Shown: positions 44,013 through 53,857, counted from the first letter of the stretch. The stretch is DNA of 64,000 nucleotides from Flexibacter flexilis DSM 6793 (GCF_900112255.1 NZ_FOLE01000005.1:62001-126000), one strand, 5' to 3'. Made by a program: numbers and translations. Notes: generated from the letters alone by a model not told the origin.

Positions 44013-44792
44013 ATGAAAGCCGTTATCGTAGAAGACGAACCACTCGTTGCCCGCGACCTTACCAAACTGCTCGCCCAAGTGGCACCCGATTTGGAAATTG
44101 TAACCAAACTCGGCAGTGTGGAAGACGCTGTGCAATGGTTCGCGCACAATCCGCAACCCGATTTGGTTTTTATGGACGTGCAACTTTCGGACGGTGTGAG
44201 TTTTTCCATTTTTGACCAAACCCGCATCGAAGTTCCCGTTATTTTCACTACTGCCTACAACGAATATGCTATTCGCGCCTTCAAGGTCAATAGCATAGAT
44301 TATTTACTAAAACCCATTGACCGCGAAGACCTTATACGTTCGATGGACAAATTTAAGCATCTGCGCGAGCTACAAAACGGTTCGCAGAGCCAAAGCCAAT
44401 CGGTAGAAGAATTAGTAAAACTACTGAAAAGCCCCGTAACCGAAACGCCACGTTACAAGGAACGTTTTATGGTGCAGTATCGCAATTCGATGATGCCTGT
44501 GGCCAGCAACAAAGTTTCTTATTTTGTCAAAGACGAGTTGATTTATTTGGTAACCGAAGACCAACAGCGTTACATCTGCGAATACGAAACAATGGACGAG
44601 TTGGAGCAACTACTCGACCCCCGAACATTTTTTAGGGCCAACCGCCAATACATCATTCGATTGGAAGCGGTGGAGAGTTTCAAGAGCGGTTTTAATGGAA
44701 AATTGGTAGTCAAACTCAAAGGCGGTGCTTCTACTCCTGAAATCGATATTAGCCGTGAAAAAGCAACTTTATTCAAGGCTTGGCTAGATTAA
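44013..44792 (+). CDS. LytTR-type response regulator
   Basis: 259 residues: receiver with phospho-Asp55 (LVFMDVQLSDG) and AYNEYAIRAFKVNSIDYLLKPI; LytTR DNA-binding domain from about 150 (YKERFMVQYRNSMMPV, DELIYLVTEDQQRY, LLDPRTFFRANRQYIIRLEAVESF, GKLVVKLKGG...EIDISREKA). It is the DNA-binding half of the adjacent LytS-type kinase; such pairs often control surface or secretion genes. Targets unknown. Confidence 0.93.
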   Translation: MKAVIVEDEPLVARDLTKLLAQVAPDLEIVTKLGSVEDAVQWFAHNPQPDLVFMDVQLSDGVSFSIFDQTRIEVPVIFTTAYNEYAIRAFKVNSIDYLLKPIDREDLIRSMDKFKHLRELQNGSQSQSQSVEELVKLLKSPVTETPRYKERFMVQYRNSMMPVASNKVSYFVKDELIYLVTEDQQRYICEYETMDELEQLLDPRTFFRANRQYIIRLEAVESFKSGFNGKLVVKLKGGASTPEIDISREKATLFKAWLD

Positions 44793-44883
44793 AAATCTAA
44801 GAAAAACATTGCATAACAATATTTTTTATGCGTATATTTACGCTATGCAATCATTTTCATTTTAATACGCCAAACAAAATTTT

Positions 44884-45321
44884 ATGGAAGTTTTAGTTAA
44901 CAAAATAAGCAAAGAGGAAGCGATGGCTTCATCTTTCCATATTCGCCACAAAGTATTTGTAGAAGAACAACACGTGGACGAAGAAGAAGAATACGACGAG
45001 TTTGAGGACGTGTCCACACACGTATTAGCCACCATCGACGGCAATCCTGCGGGCACTGGCCGTTGGCGTTTCACGGATTTGGGCATAAAACTCGAACGCT
45101 TCTCAGTGTTAGAGGAATACAGAAGTTACGGCATAGGCTCGGCTATTATGCGTTTTATGTTGGAAGACATCGCCCAAAAACCTGAGTCTGAAGGAAAAAC
45201 TATTTATTTGCACGCCCAACTTACAGCCATGGGACTTTATACCAAATTTGGTTTTGTGGCAGAAGGCAGCACTTTTCAGGAAGCAGGCATCGACCACTTC
45301 AAAATGATTAAAAGATTTTAA
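44884..45321 (+). CDS. GNAT family N-acetyltransferase
   Basis: 145 residues. EALA-type start, then ASSFHIRHKVFVEEQHVDEEEEYDEF (ElaA-like acidic loop), RWRFTDLGIKLERFSVLEEYRSYGIGSAIMRFML is the acetyl-CoA motif A (Q/RxxGxG/A region), and YTKFGFVAEGSTFQEAGIDHFKM closes the fold. The pattern fits the general acetyltransferases that modify a small amine. The substrate cannot be told; it sits alone after the signalling pair. Confidence 0.88.
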   Translation: MEVLVNKISKEEAMASSFHIRHKVFVEEQHVDEEEEYDEFEDVSTHVLATIDGNPAGTGRWRFTDLGIKLERFSVLEEYRSYGIGSAIMRFMLEDIAQKPESEGKTIYLHAQLTAMGLYTKFGFVAEGSTFQEAGIDHFKMIKRF

Positions 45322-45344
45322 AAGTATTAACTTTTGTATTTTTA

Positions 45345-45370
45345 AAAGCCCGCAAACATTTGTGGGCTTT
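45345..45370. terminator. Bidirectional terminator GNAT / histidine kinase
   Basis: Stem AAAGCCCGCAA / TTGTGGGCTTT (one G-T pair) followed by T-rich DNA; two convergent genes meet here. Confidence 0.75.
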
Positions 45371-45371
45371 G

Positions 45372-46649
45372 TTATTTTCGAGAATATGGCAGCCACACAC
45401 CAAAAGTTGTGCCTTCTCCTACCCTGCTGTGCACATTGATTTTGCCGCCGTGTTTTTCTACCACCGACTTCACGTAATGCAACCCCAGCCCAAAGCCTTT
45501 GACGTTGTGCAGGTTTCCAGACGGAACGCGGTAAAATTTATCAAAAATTTTGCGCTGATGCTCCGCCGAAATACCAATGCCTTTATCCGAAATTTCTACT
45601 AAAACGCCTTTTTTCTGGCACGAAGTTTTAATACCAATTTCGGGAGATAATGCGCTGTATTTGATGGCATTGTCTATCAAATTGGCGAAGGCATTCCGTA
45701 AATGCAGGCCGTCGGCGGAGACCTCATCGGAGCAGTTTTGCGGAAAATCAAGCGCGATACGACCATTCACATTTTGCAACGTTTGGGTGTAGCTCTCGGC
45801 CACTTGCTCCAATACCTGATGCAAGTGTACGGTTTGGCGATTGAGTTCCCACACGTCTTTGTCGGCGGAAGCCGTTTGCAAAAGGCGTTCCACTTGGCTG
45901 CGCAAGCGTTGCGTTTCGTGCTGAATAATATTGGCGTAATTCTGGAGACGTGCGGGATGTTTGCCAATGTCGGGCTTACGCAAAACGTCGGCGGCAACGG
46001 TGATAGTGGCCAACGGCGTTTGAAATTCGTGGTTCATGTTATTGATAAACTCCTTCTGAATTTCAGACAAGCGTTTTTGTTTCAAAATAACAAACATTGC
46101 ATAGCCAAAAAACACGGAAACCAACACCAACACGCCCGTAGAAAACAACCAAATCCCCATGCTGCTGAGCAAGTTAGCATCTTTATTCGGGAAATAAACG
46201 CCAAAATAGTAGTTGTCGGTATTCCAACGCGGCAGCGAACTGGTACACGACGGATTTTTCTCATCTTTTTCCAACGAAACATAATTGCCATACACCATTT
46301 TTTCGCCCACACAATCATAAATGGCGTACTCGAAATTCTCGATTACGTTGCGTTTGAGTAACTCTTCCCTCAAATACAACTCCAGCACATTGGCATCAAT
46401 CACATCGTTTACGCGCACCACAAAATAATTGGGCGAAAGCTGACTCACAGGGTTTTCGGCAGCCATCTGGTGGCCGTTGTAATGAAGCAATCGCACCGCC
46501 ACGTTGCGCAAGGCAATATTTACCCCAAAATTGAATTGGGTTTCGCGCAAATCAAAAGCACGATTCAGCCAAAACAATTGAATGGAAAAAATACCCGCGA
46601 TACACAGCACGCCCAGCGTAACAATGAGTGCAATAGTGCGATTTTTCAT
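45372..46649 (-). CDS. Two-helix sensor histidine kinase
   Basis: 425 residues. Membrane helices at about 8-28 and 162-190 enclose a periplasmic sensor (30-160). Then HisKA with phospho-His207 (EFINNMNHEFQTPLATI) and a HATPase (AFANLIDNAIKYS, ISDKGIGI, KGFGLGLHYVKSVVEKHGG, GEGTTFGVWLP). Same class as BaeS/RprX kinases that pair with OmpR-type regulators, matching the regulator at 42062. The Cys at residues 112 and 135 could respond to redox state, though this is only a possibility. Confidence 0.9.
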   Translation of the reverse strand: MKNRTIALIVTLGVLCIAGIFSIQLFWLNRAFDLRETQFNFGVNIALRNVAVRLLHYNGHQMAAENPVSQLSPNYFVVRVNDVIDANVLELYLREELLKRNVIENFEYAIYDCVGEKMVYGNYVSLEKDEKNPSCTSSLPRWNTDNYYFGVYFPNKDANLLSSMGIWLFSTGVLVLVSVFFGYAMFVILKQKRLSEIQKEFINNMNHEFQTPLATITVAADVLRKPDIGKHPARLQNYANIIQHETQRLRSQVERLLQTASADKDVWELNRQTVHLHQVLEQVAESYTQTLQNVNGRIALDFPQNCSDEVSADGLHLRNAFANLIDNAIKYSALSPEIGIKTSCQKKGVLVEISDKGIGISAEHQRKIFDKFYRVPSGNLHNVKGFGLGLHYVKSVVEKHGGKINVHSRVGEGTTFGVWLPYSRK

Positions 46650-46661
46650 AAATCAGGCCTT

Positions 46662-47462
46662 TTATTGTCCTAAAGCAATGGCTCTTTCGTTGGCTTTTTG
46701 GAGACCTTCGGCAATGATTTTGTCCAGCGCACGCGCCTCAAACACCGACAAAGCGGCCTCCGTAGTACCGCCTTTAGACGCTACGCGCGTAATCCATTCG
46801 CGGCACGACAAATCGCGCAAGTTGAGCAAATGCACCGCACCCATAAAAGTTTGTTCCACCAACAATTCGGCTTGCTGTAAGCTAAAACCCATTTGCTGCG
46901 CTGCATTTATCATAGATTCCATAAAATAATACACATACGCAGGGCCGCTACCCGACACCGCCGTAACCGCATCAATGAGGCTTTCTTGTTCAAAATAAAT
47001 GGATTTGCCCGTCGTGTTCAGCAGGTTTTGAATTGCGAAAAGCTCCACTTTACTCACGGACGCGTCCGCCGTAAACCCCGACATTCCCATTCCGATTTGG
47101 GCGGGCAAGTTGGGCATTACGCGAATAATGCGTTCGGTGGGCAAAGTCGCTTGTATATTTTGGATTTTTACACCCGCCATCACACTCAAAATCAAGTGTT
47201 TGTCATTAATGTAAGGCGCAATCATGGGGTAAACTTTATGCGCGTCTTGAGGCTTTACGGCCAAAATAATTACGTCTATTTCGTCGATGTAGTCGCCTGC
47301 CTGCAAATGCACATTCACGAAACCTTTGGCGCGAAAAACCTCTGCTTTGGCTTCGGTGCGCTCCAACAAATGTAAATCTTGGCGCGAAATGGCGTGACTT
47401 GCTACCAAACTTTCCGCGTAGGTAGTGCCCATGTTTCCGCCGCCGATAATGAGTATTTTCAT
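46662..47462 (-). CDS. proC: Pyrroline-5-carboxylate reductase
   Basis: 266 residues, last step of proline synthesis (P5C + NAD(P)H to proline). ILIIGGGNMGTTYAESL is the Rossmann site, ILAVKPQDAHKV, LILSVMAGVKIQNI, RIIRVMPNLPAQIGMGMSGF and VTAVSGSGPAYVYYFMESMINAAQQMG are diagnostic. It lies 12 bases beyond the histidine kinase stop, with the opposite neighbour being the M3 peptidase gene. Confidence 0.96.
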   Translation of the reverse strand: MKILIIGGGNMGTTYAESLVASHAISRQDLHLLERTEAKAEVFRAKGFVNVHLQAGDYIDEIDVIILAVKPQDAHKVYPMIAPYINDKHLILSVMAGVKIQNIQATLPTERIIRVMPNLPAQIGMGMSGFTADASVSKVELFAIQNLLNTTGKSIYFEQESLIDAVTAVSGSGPAYVYYFMESMINAAQQMGFSLQQAELLVEQTFMGAVHLLNLRDLSCREWITRVASKGGTTEAALSVFEARALDKIIAEGLQKANERAIALGQ

Positions 47463-47486
47463 TTTATTTTTATTTCAGCAAAAAGG

Positions 47487-47518
47487 AAAATACAGGCCGT
47501 ATCTCAGACCTGTATTTT
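47487..47518 (-). terminator. Terminator of the M3 peptidase gene
   Basis: Stem AAAATACAGG / CCTGTATTTT with a twelve-base loop, and T's on the minus strand after it. Confidence 0.75.
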
Positions 47519-47534
47519 ATTCATAATCAATAAT

Positions 47535-49244
47535 TTACAACGCTTTCATTTCGGCACTCACAAAGTCCATAAGTTCTTTGATGTACTCTTTGGAAAAATC
47601 GAAACGAATGTAAGCCGCTTCATAAATTTGGCTAATCGGCGCGGCATAACCCAAACGCAAAGCATTGAGATAACCTTCTAAGCCGCGTTGCGGATTTTCT
47701 TTGTAATTTTTCCAAACGGCCACCGCACCCAATTGCGCAATAGCGTATTCGATATAATAAAACGGCACTTCAAACAAATGCAATTGTTTTTGCCAAATAT
47801 TGGCTTTGAAATGCTCATAACCGCTCCAGTTCACGGCACTTGGGCTAAATTGCTCGTAGATACTGAGCCAAGCCGCTTTGCGTTGCTCCAGCGTGTGCGT
47901 AGGATTTTCGTAAACCCAGTGCTGGAATTTGTCAATCGTGGCCACCCAAGGCAATGTTTCGAGGATTTGGGCTAAATGTTCGCGTTTGGCGCGGCGCAAA
48001 TCGTCTTCATTTTCAAAAAACAAATGCCATTGTTCCATCGAAATCAATTCCATAGACATCGAAGCCAACTCGGCTACTTCCGACGGCGGATGTTTGAAAA
48101 ACTGCAACGGCTGTTCGCGCGTCAGGAACGAATGCACCGCATGGCCGCCTTCGTGAAGCAATGTTACCAAATCACGCAACGTAGAAGTTGCATTCATGAA
48201 AATAAATGGCACGCCGATTTCGTCGAGCGGATAATTATAACCGCCTGGTGCTTTGCCTTTGCGCGAGACCAAATCCAAATGCCCCATTTCCTTCATCACG
48301 GACAGACAATCACCCAAATATTTATCAATGTTATAAAATGCTTGAATGGTTTTGTCCAGAAGTTCTTCACCCGAACTAAACGGTTTAAGCGGGTTGCGGC
48401 GTTCTTCATCTACAGCCAAATCCCAAGGGCGCAGTTCGGTGAGTTCTAAGGCTTGGCGGCGATGCTCTGCCAAACCGTTAAGCAAAGGTACTACCTGTTC
48501 GGCTACGGCCTCATGGAAAGCAAAACAGTCGGCTGGCGTATAGTCAAAACGCCCCATTGCCTTAAACATATAATCTCTAAAGTTTTCAAAACCAGCATTT
48601 TGGGCAACCTGATGGCGCAGCCCCAACAACTGCGTGTACAACTCGTTAAGTTGCTCACTTTCTTGCAGGCGGCGCGACTGAATGGCCTCGTACACCGACT
48701 GGCGAACGTCTCTATCCGTTTCTTGCAGGCGCACGGCGGCTTGTTGTAGCGTAAATTCGTGGCCGTCGAGGGTTACGGTCATGGCTGCCGAAATTGCCCC
48801 GTAACGTTGCTGTTCGGTCTGGATTTGGGTTTGGAGTGGAATATTTTCTTCTCTGAAAATCTCAATGTCTTTTCGCACGTTGCGCAAAAAATTCTGATAC
48901 GCCACGCTATCGAGTTGCCCTGCAAAGGGACTTTCGTTGAGTTTTTCGTTCAGAAGATTGGCAAACGGCGCGATATTCGGCTCAATTTCTTCTACAAAAA
49001 AATGAAAAGCGGCGGTATGGTCGGGGTTAGTCGTATCGCAGGTCATGCGGATATAACGCCAACCCATTTCTTCTTCCAATAAAGATTCCAGTTCGCTGCG
49101 ATCTGACAACCAGTTTTTTAAATCATCTACCGAAGCAATAGAGCGGTCTGCTAACTGTTGGAAATAGGGTTCTAAGGCTGCCCAATCAGTTACCGTAAAA
49201 TCGGCAGGCAGCAAATGTCTTTGTGGACGAGATGGTATTTGCAT
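47535..49244 (-). CDS. M3 family oligoendopeptidase (PepF-like)
   Basis: 569 residues. The zinc site is His364-Glu-Gly-Gly-His368 (LVTLLHEGGHAVHSFL) with the downstream Glu in PPSEVAELASMSMEL. The N-terminal half has TNPDHTAAFHFFVEEIEPNI, and GGYNYPLDEIGVPFIFMNATST precedes the zinc helix, as in M3 family peptidases, which trim short peptides in the cytosol. No signal peptide. Slightly short of PepF (about 600), normal for the Bacteroidota form. Confidence 0.92.
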   Translation of the reverse strand: MQIPSRPQRHLLPADFTVTDWAALEPYFQQLADRSIASVDDLKNWLSDRSELESLLEEEMGWRYIRMTCDTTNPDHTAAFHFFVEEIEPNIAPFANLLNEKLNESPFAGQLDSVAYQNFLRNVRKDIEIFREENIPLQTQIQTEQQRYGAISAAMTVTLDGHEFTLQQAAVRLQETDRDVRQSVYEAIQSRRLQESEQLNELYTQLLGLRHQVAQNAGFENFRDYMFKAMGRFDYTPADCFAFHEAVAEQVVPLLNGLAEHRRQALELTELRPWDLAVDEERRNPLKPFSSGEELLDKTIQAFYNIDKYLGDCLSVMKEMGHLDLVSRKGKAPGGYNYPLDEIGVPFIFMNATSTLRDLVTLLHEGGHAVHSFLTREQPLQFFKHPPSEVAELASMSMELISMEQWHLFFENEDDLRRAKREHLAQILETLPWVATIDKFQHWVYENPTHTLEQRKAAWLSIYEQFSPSAVNWSGYEHFKANIWQKQLHLFEVPFYYIEYAIAQLGAVAVWKNYKENPQRGLEGYLNALRLGYAAPISQIYEAAYIRFDFSKEYIKELMDFVSAEMKAL

Positions 49245-49303
49245 AAATTTTTAAATATTAGGAGTGATAAATCGTAATATATTCGGGAAAAGCATCAAAA
49301 CAA

Positions 49304-49349
49304 AATTGGCGAATGCTTCCCTGATAACAAAGAAAAGCATTCGCCAATT
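49304..49349 (-). terminator. Terminator of the 49372-50154 gene
   Basis: Very strong stem of 15 base pairs, AATTGGCGAATGCTT / AAGCATTCGCCAATT, with a 16-base loop; followed by TTTGTTTT on the minus strand. Confidence 0.85.
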
Positions 49350-49371
49350 CCAGTATTATATCGTAAAATAA

Positions 49372-50154
49372 TTATTTGCGGTGTAACGCACCACCACCAA
49401 TGGCCAAACGTACATACCAGCCATTATTAGCAGACTTTGCATAATTACTTGCATTTTCTAGTTTAATATCGTTCACATTGTATTTATTGTTCGCCATTTG
49501 AGATTGGTAGCCAAAACGCAAACCAAGATTAAATCCTTTATTGTCGTCATTTCCGCCACTGTGTACAAAATAGTTTACACCCACAGCAGCATTAAAGGCC
49601 AAATTATGGTTATAATACAATGCATTTTGTTCTGAGATTTCAGTTGTTCCTGGGTAGCTACGGCCTGTAAGGATGTTGCTGCTGCGTGGATCAGAAAGAA
49701 TATGGCCGCTGGCAGCGTACCCAATCCCCACCAACGGATATACCACAAAATTCTTTTTGTGTAACACTATATAGCCTGCATTTACCAATACCGCAGCCCC
49801 CACACGACGAGTCCCTAACTTAAATTTATAATCATCTTCATTGCCCAATGCCAGCAGATTAGTATGAGATTGTTCGGCTTTATTGCCCAAAGTTACATTC
49901 AGTTCACCACCGATCAATACACTATTAAACACATCATAGCCCTCACCGCCCAGCACCAATGCACCTGCTTTTGGCTCAGGGAAATTGAACAACCCTGTAT
50001 TATTTTTTACGACTTTATCATAAAATTTTTGGTCGCCAAAACCCGTATAGCCAACAAAAAAATGGCCAAAACCTCCGAAACGATCAGCTTGTTGAGCCAT
50101 AGAAGCTGATACTGTGGCAAGCAAGAATGAACCTACTAGTAATATTTTTTTCAT
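49372..50154 (-). CDS. Outer-membrane beta-barrel-like protein
   Basis: 260 residues. Signal peptide 1-20 (ILLVGSFLLATVSASMAQ). Strand-rich mature region with FVGYTGFGDQKFYDKVV, VLIGGELNVTLGNKA, RRVGAAVLVNAGYIV, FVVYPLVGIGYAASGH, NLAFNAAVGVNYFVH and GFNLGLRFGYQSQM. Alternating hydrophobic pattern and aromatic girdles suggest an 8-10 strand barrel. A C-terminal aromatic ending is not obvious (GGGALHRK). Function unknown. Confidence 0.65.
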   Translation of the reverse strand: MKKILLVGSFLLATVSASMAQQADRFGGFGHFFVGYTGFGDQKFYDKVVKNNTGLFNFPEPKAGALVLGGEGYDVFNSVLIGGELNVTLGNKAEQSHTNLLALGNEDDYKFKLGTRRVGAAVLVNAGYIVLHKKNFVVYPLVGIGYAASGHILSDPRSSNILTGRSYPGTTEISEQNALYYNHNLAFNAAVGVNYFVHSGGNDDNKGFNLGLRFGYQSQMANNKYNVNDIKLENASNYAKSANNGWYVRLAIGGGALHRK

Positions 50155-50363
50155 GGGAAAAAGAAATGTTTAAGAATTAGGATGAACTATTAAAAATACA
50201 ATCCCCAATAATACCACAAATAGCGGAGCTTAAAAAATGATTGTACCATTATTCTCAATTTTTATTATTAAAAATTCAGGAAAAATGCTTTGAAAGAAAA
50301 TAACAACGAAACTTATTATCAAATTTGTAAGTTAGGCCACAGACGCATTACAATACAAATCTT

Positions 50364-50912
50364 ATGAACAATCTACCACGTTTTATCCGTTGGCCGTTTA
50401 TTTTCTTGGCGATTTGCTGGGGAGTTTGGTTTTTTGAAGCGGTTACACATATCGACTTAGGCGTTTGGGGCATATTGCCGCGCCATTGGTCAGGGCTTTG
50501 GGGCATCTTATTTTCACCGTTTCTTCATGGCGGACTCTGGCATTTGGTAGCCAATACTGTGCCTGTGGCTGTGCTCATGTTCTTGATTTTGTTTTTTTAT
50601 CCTCGCCTTGCTCCTGCTGCTCTGTTGTTTATTCATATCGGAACGGGGCTTTGCGTATGGCTGGCGGCTCGTCCCAGTTATCACATTGGTGCCAGTGGCG
50701 TGATTTATGGCTACGCGAGTTTTTTATTTTTTAGTGGCATTTTCCGAAAAAGTTGGCGAGCAGCCTTGCTCTCGTTGCTTGTATTTTTGCTTTACGGCGG
50801 TATGGTGGCTGGCGTGTTCCCAACCGACCCTCATATTTCTTGGGAAGCGCATTTGTTAGGGGCATTTACTGGCGGCGTGGGAGCCTACATTTTCCGCGAG
50901 GAGCCAGCGTAA
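50364..50912 (+). CDS. Rhomboid intramembrane serine protease
   Basis: 182 residues with six hydrophobic helices. HGGLWHLVANT (55-65) is the loop-1/helix-2 motif that carries the conserved Asn; the catalytic dyad is Ser111 in HIGASGVIYGY and His163 in SWEAHLLGAFTGG. The smallest bacterial rhomboids are of this six-helix type. It cleaves substrates within the membrane; natural substrates unknown. It stands alone. Confidence 0.92.
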   Translation: MNNLPRFIRWPFIFLAICWGVWFFEAVTHIDLGVWGILPRHWSGLWGILFSPFLHGGLWHLVANTVPVAVLMFLILFFYPRLAPAALLFIHIGTGLCVWLAARPSYHIGASGVIYGYASFLFFSGIFRKSWRAALLSLLVFLLYGGMVAGVFPTDPHISWEAHLLGAFTGGVGAYIFREEPA

Positions 50913-51120
50913 GAATTATCGCAATAAAATTCTGTTTTTATTCACATTTCGCATAAAAACTCACAGGTTTTATTTACGTTATAGAAAATTATTGGGTAAT
51001 CATGTATTTGTTCCGTAAATTCAATAGAAACAAAGCGCAAATCCATAGTATTATCATCACGACTACAATACATCTTCTATAACATTCTTATTTTCAGGGT
51101 ATTCAACCATTCGTACCACG

Positions 51121-52833
51121 ATGAAAACACATGTAAATAAACACTTGAACCACGAAAACAGTGATTTTATTACGCAGCAAGAACACGAAGCTAATTTGCG
51201 CATGTTCGCGGGGGTAGCCGAACAAAAACTTATTCGCCATCTGGTCAATACCGTATCCGATGCCATGATTATTGTTAATGCTGCTGGCATTATTCACTTG
51301 CTCAATCAGGCGGCAGAAGCAGTGTTTGGCTACGAACCAGCCGAACTGCTTGGCCAAAAAGTTGGGTTGTTGATGTGTCCCAAACACGCACATACATTTG
51401 ATATTTATATGCGCCATTACCGCATTACGGGGCAAAATCACACCAGTTCGCTCAAAAAAGAAGTAAAATGTGTGCGTAAAAATGGGCGTTGGTTTTATGT
51501 GGAGTTTTCTCTTAACGAAATTCCGACCGCCGACGGCGTTTTGTTCGTGGTGCTTATCAAAGACTTAACCCAAATAAAAGACTACGAACAGCAACTACGA
51601 CAACATATTGAGGAGCTAAATCAAAGTTTGGCACAGTTGCACTCACAAGCCGCCATGATTCGCGAATCCGAAGCCCTAATGCGTGGCATTTTGGACAACG
51701 CCGACGAAGCCATTATTATGACCGATAGCACAGGCACTATCGCTTCTTTCAATGTGGCCGCCGAAGAAATGTTTGGTTATCATCGTTACAATATTATCGG
51801 TAAAAATGTCGCGATGCTTTTTACTCAACCCACAGCATCCAACAATTTGCCCGAACGCCTCCGCGAATCTGTTTTTTCGGCTACACACAATATCGGACGT
51901 GAGGCGGTGGCCGTTCGCTACAATGGCGCACAATTCCCTGTTTTTCTGTCGGTTAACCAAACTGTTTCCAACAAAAGTTCCATTTTTACGGGAATAATTC
52001 GCGACCTTACCCAACAAAAAAAGCTCGAAAAAGAAACGCTTTCCCGAACGCTTTTAGAGCAAAAAAACAAAGAAATTACTGACAGTCTTCGCTACGCTTC
52101 CCAAATCCAGATGGCCATTTTGCCCGAAAAAGCCATTTTGAACAAATACATTCCCAATCATTTTGTTTTTTATCGCCCCAAAGACATCGTAAGTGGCGAT
52201 TTCTATTGGTTTAGCCGCAAAAACGACAAGATTTTTATTGCAGCCATCGACTGCACGGGGCATGGCGTACCAGGCGCGTTTATGTCGCTGATTGGCTACA
52301 CCAACCTGAACAAAATCGTAGATGAGTTCGGGGTAAATGAACCTGATATTATTTTGGCCTCTCTAGACCAATACGTTACGGCTTCTTTGCAAAAAAACAA
52401 TGCAAATTCCGACTTTAGAGAAGGCATGGACTTGGCTTTGTGTTGCATAGATATGCGCACTCATACCCTAACATATGCAGGTGCGTACAGACCTTTGTAT
52501 ATTCATCGACAAAATGGGGATGTTATTGAAGAAATTAACCCGACCAAAATATCTATTGGCGGCAATACAGAACATATCCATAAAGATTTTCAAGCGCATC
52601 AGTTACAACTTCAAAAAGGCGACCGATTTTATATTTTTACCGACGGCATCACAGACCAATTTGGCGGCAAAGACAGCAAAAAATATACGTCTCGGCAATT
52701 CAAATCTTTTTTGCAAAGTGTACAACAAATACCTATGGACGCGCAAGGTCTGACACTTGAAACTGAGTTTGAACGCTGGCGCAACAACCAAATCCAAGTA
52801 GATGATGTATTGGTCATTGGTGTTCAAATCTAA
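51121..52833 (+). CDS. PAS-PAS-SpoIIE protein phosphatase
   Basis: 570 residues, soluble. Two PAS domains at about 40-150 (HLVNTVSDAMIIVNAAG) and 185-298 (ILDNADEAIIMTDSTG), joined by a coiled-coil (150-180), then an SpoIIE/PP2C-type phosphatase (340-570) with metal-binding Asp360 (GDFYW), Asp377 (AAIDCTGHGVPGAFMSLIG), Asp in EGMDLALCCIDM and Asp in YIFTDGITDQFGG. These dephosphorylate anti-sigma-factor antagonists or STAS proteins in partner-switching. The STAS-like gene at 29140 is a possible, not adjacent, partner. Confidence 0.93.
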   Translation: MKTHVNKHLNHENSDFITQQEHEANLRMFAGVAEQKLIRHLVNTVSDAMIIVNAAGIIHLLNQAAEAVFGYEPAELLGQKVGLLMCPKHAHTFDIYMRHYRITGQNHTSSLKKEVKCVRKNGRWFYVEFSLNEIPTADGVLFVVLIKDLTQIKDYEQQLRQHIEELNQSLAQLHSQAAMIRESEALMRGILDNADEAIIMTDSTGTIASFNVAAEEMFGYHRYNIIGKNVAMLFTQPTASNNLPERLRESVFSATHNIGREAVAVRYNGAQFPVFLSVNQTVSNKSSIFTGIIRDLTQQKKLEKETLSRTLLEQKNKEITDSLRYASQIQMAILPEKAILNKYIPNHFVFYRPKDIVSGDFYWFSRKNDKIFIAAIDCTGHGVPGAFMSLIGYTNLNKIVDEFGVNEPDIILASLDQYVTASLQKNNANSDFREGMDLALCCIDMRTHTLTYAGAYRPLYIHRQNGDVIEEINPTKISIGGNTEHIHKDFQAHQLQLQKGDRFYIFTDGITDQFGGKDSKKYTSRQFKSFLQSVQQIPMDAQGLTLETEFERWRNNQIQVDDVLVIGVQI

Positions 52834-52836
52834 AAC

Positions 52837-52881
52837 AAAAAGTGTGCTAAGTTTGAGAAACAACGACTTAGCACACTTTTT
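52837..52881. terminator. Bidirectional terminator phosphatase / hydrolase
   Basis: Stem AAAAAGTGTGCTAAGT / ACTTAGCACACTTTTT with a 13-base loop, between convergent genes. Confidence 0.85.
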
Positions 52882-52883
52882 GT

Positions 52884-53795
52884 TTATGCTTGGCTAATAA
52901 ATTCCACTACTTCTTTGATCGGCTCAGCCTCTCTGATGATGCGGTTGTGCCCGTAATTTTCGGTAATTAGCATTTGCGCTTTCGACCACACCTCCGCCAG
53001 CCGTTGGGCATCGGTGCAAGGCACGACAATATCATTTTTGTCATGCACCAACAACACGCGTTTGGCATTTACCTTGTTCCAGAGTTGTGTCAAATCATAA
53101 ATATCGCGATCAATATTAAAGCGATGGTGCATTGCATTTTGCATATTGGCAATGACTTTATCCGAAATATGCAAGGTTTGTTTGAGCCTTGTGAAAATGC
53201 CTTGAATATCGGTTGGACTGCTTATCATTACCAAATTTTCCAGTTCAATTTCGGGCGTTTTGGCGCAACGATAAAACGAAGCCGCACCACCCATCGAATG
53301 CCCAATAATCGTATGTATTTTGCCGAAATGCTTAAAAATCGCGCCTACCGCCAAGCTGTATTCAAACATATTGGTTTGTTGCTGGCCGCGCGAGTTGCCG
53401 TGTGCTGGTGCATCAAAAGCTGCCACCGCAAAACCTTGTTTTAATATTTCTTGAATAAAAAACTGAAAATGAGCGGCTTCATTTTCCCAGCCATGCACAA
53501 AAAGCACCAGCGGTTGACCCTCCCCTCCCCAACGGTAGCCGTGCAAAGCGTGGCCATTAAACGGAACCCTAACCGCTTGCCCACTGGACAACAAATCGGC
53601 TGGCCATTCTGGACGTTTCCGAATGACAGGCGTAAAAAATAGTTTAGAGGCTACTTTGCTCACCAAACGCGGCGCAATCGCCCCCAAATGCCTGAATCCC
53701 AAACGCATGAGCCGCACATTAAACGGCAAAGTAAATCCTTTTCCTGTTTTGGGGCTGGGAGCTGGTCCAACGATAGTTCTGATTTTTTCTTCCAT
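52884..53795 (-). CDS. Alpha/beta hydrolase (TetR-linked)
   Basis: 303 residues. GQPLVLFVHGWENEAAHFQ (oxyanion), FAVAAFDAPAHGNSRGQQ, nucleophile elbow TIIGHSMGGAASFY, HDKNDIVVPCTDAQRL (Asp) and ENYGHNRIIRE (His). Membrane/fatty-acid esterase-like; substrate unknown. The gene lies 99 bases after the TetR gene on the same strand, with an operator copy 62 bases upstream of its start, so it is probably repressed by that TetR protein. Confidence 0.88.
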   Translation of the reverse strand: MEEKIRTIVGPAPSPKTGKGFTLPFNVRLMRLGFRHLGAIAPRLVSKVASKLFFTPVIRKRPEWPADLLSSGQAVRVPFNGHALHGYRWGGEGQPLVLFVHGWENEAAHFQFFIQEILKQGFAVAAFDAPAHGNSRGQQQTNMFEYSLAVGAIFKHFGKIHTIIGHSMGGAASFYRCAKTPEIELENLVMISSPTDIQGIFTRLKQTLHISDKVIANMQNAMHHRFNIDRDIYDLTQLWNKVNAKRVLLVHDKNDIVVPCTDAQRLAEVWSKAQMLITENYGHNRIIREAEPIKEVVEFISQA

Positions 53796-53857
53796 AACAA
53801 TGAAAATAGTATGGTGGTCTAAAATATTTTTTATTGCAAACGAATCAATTAATATTT

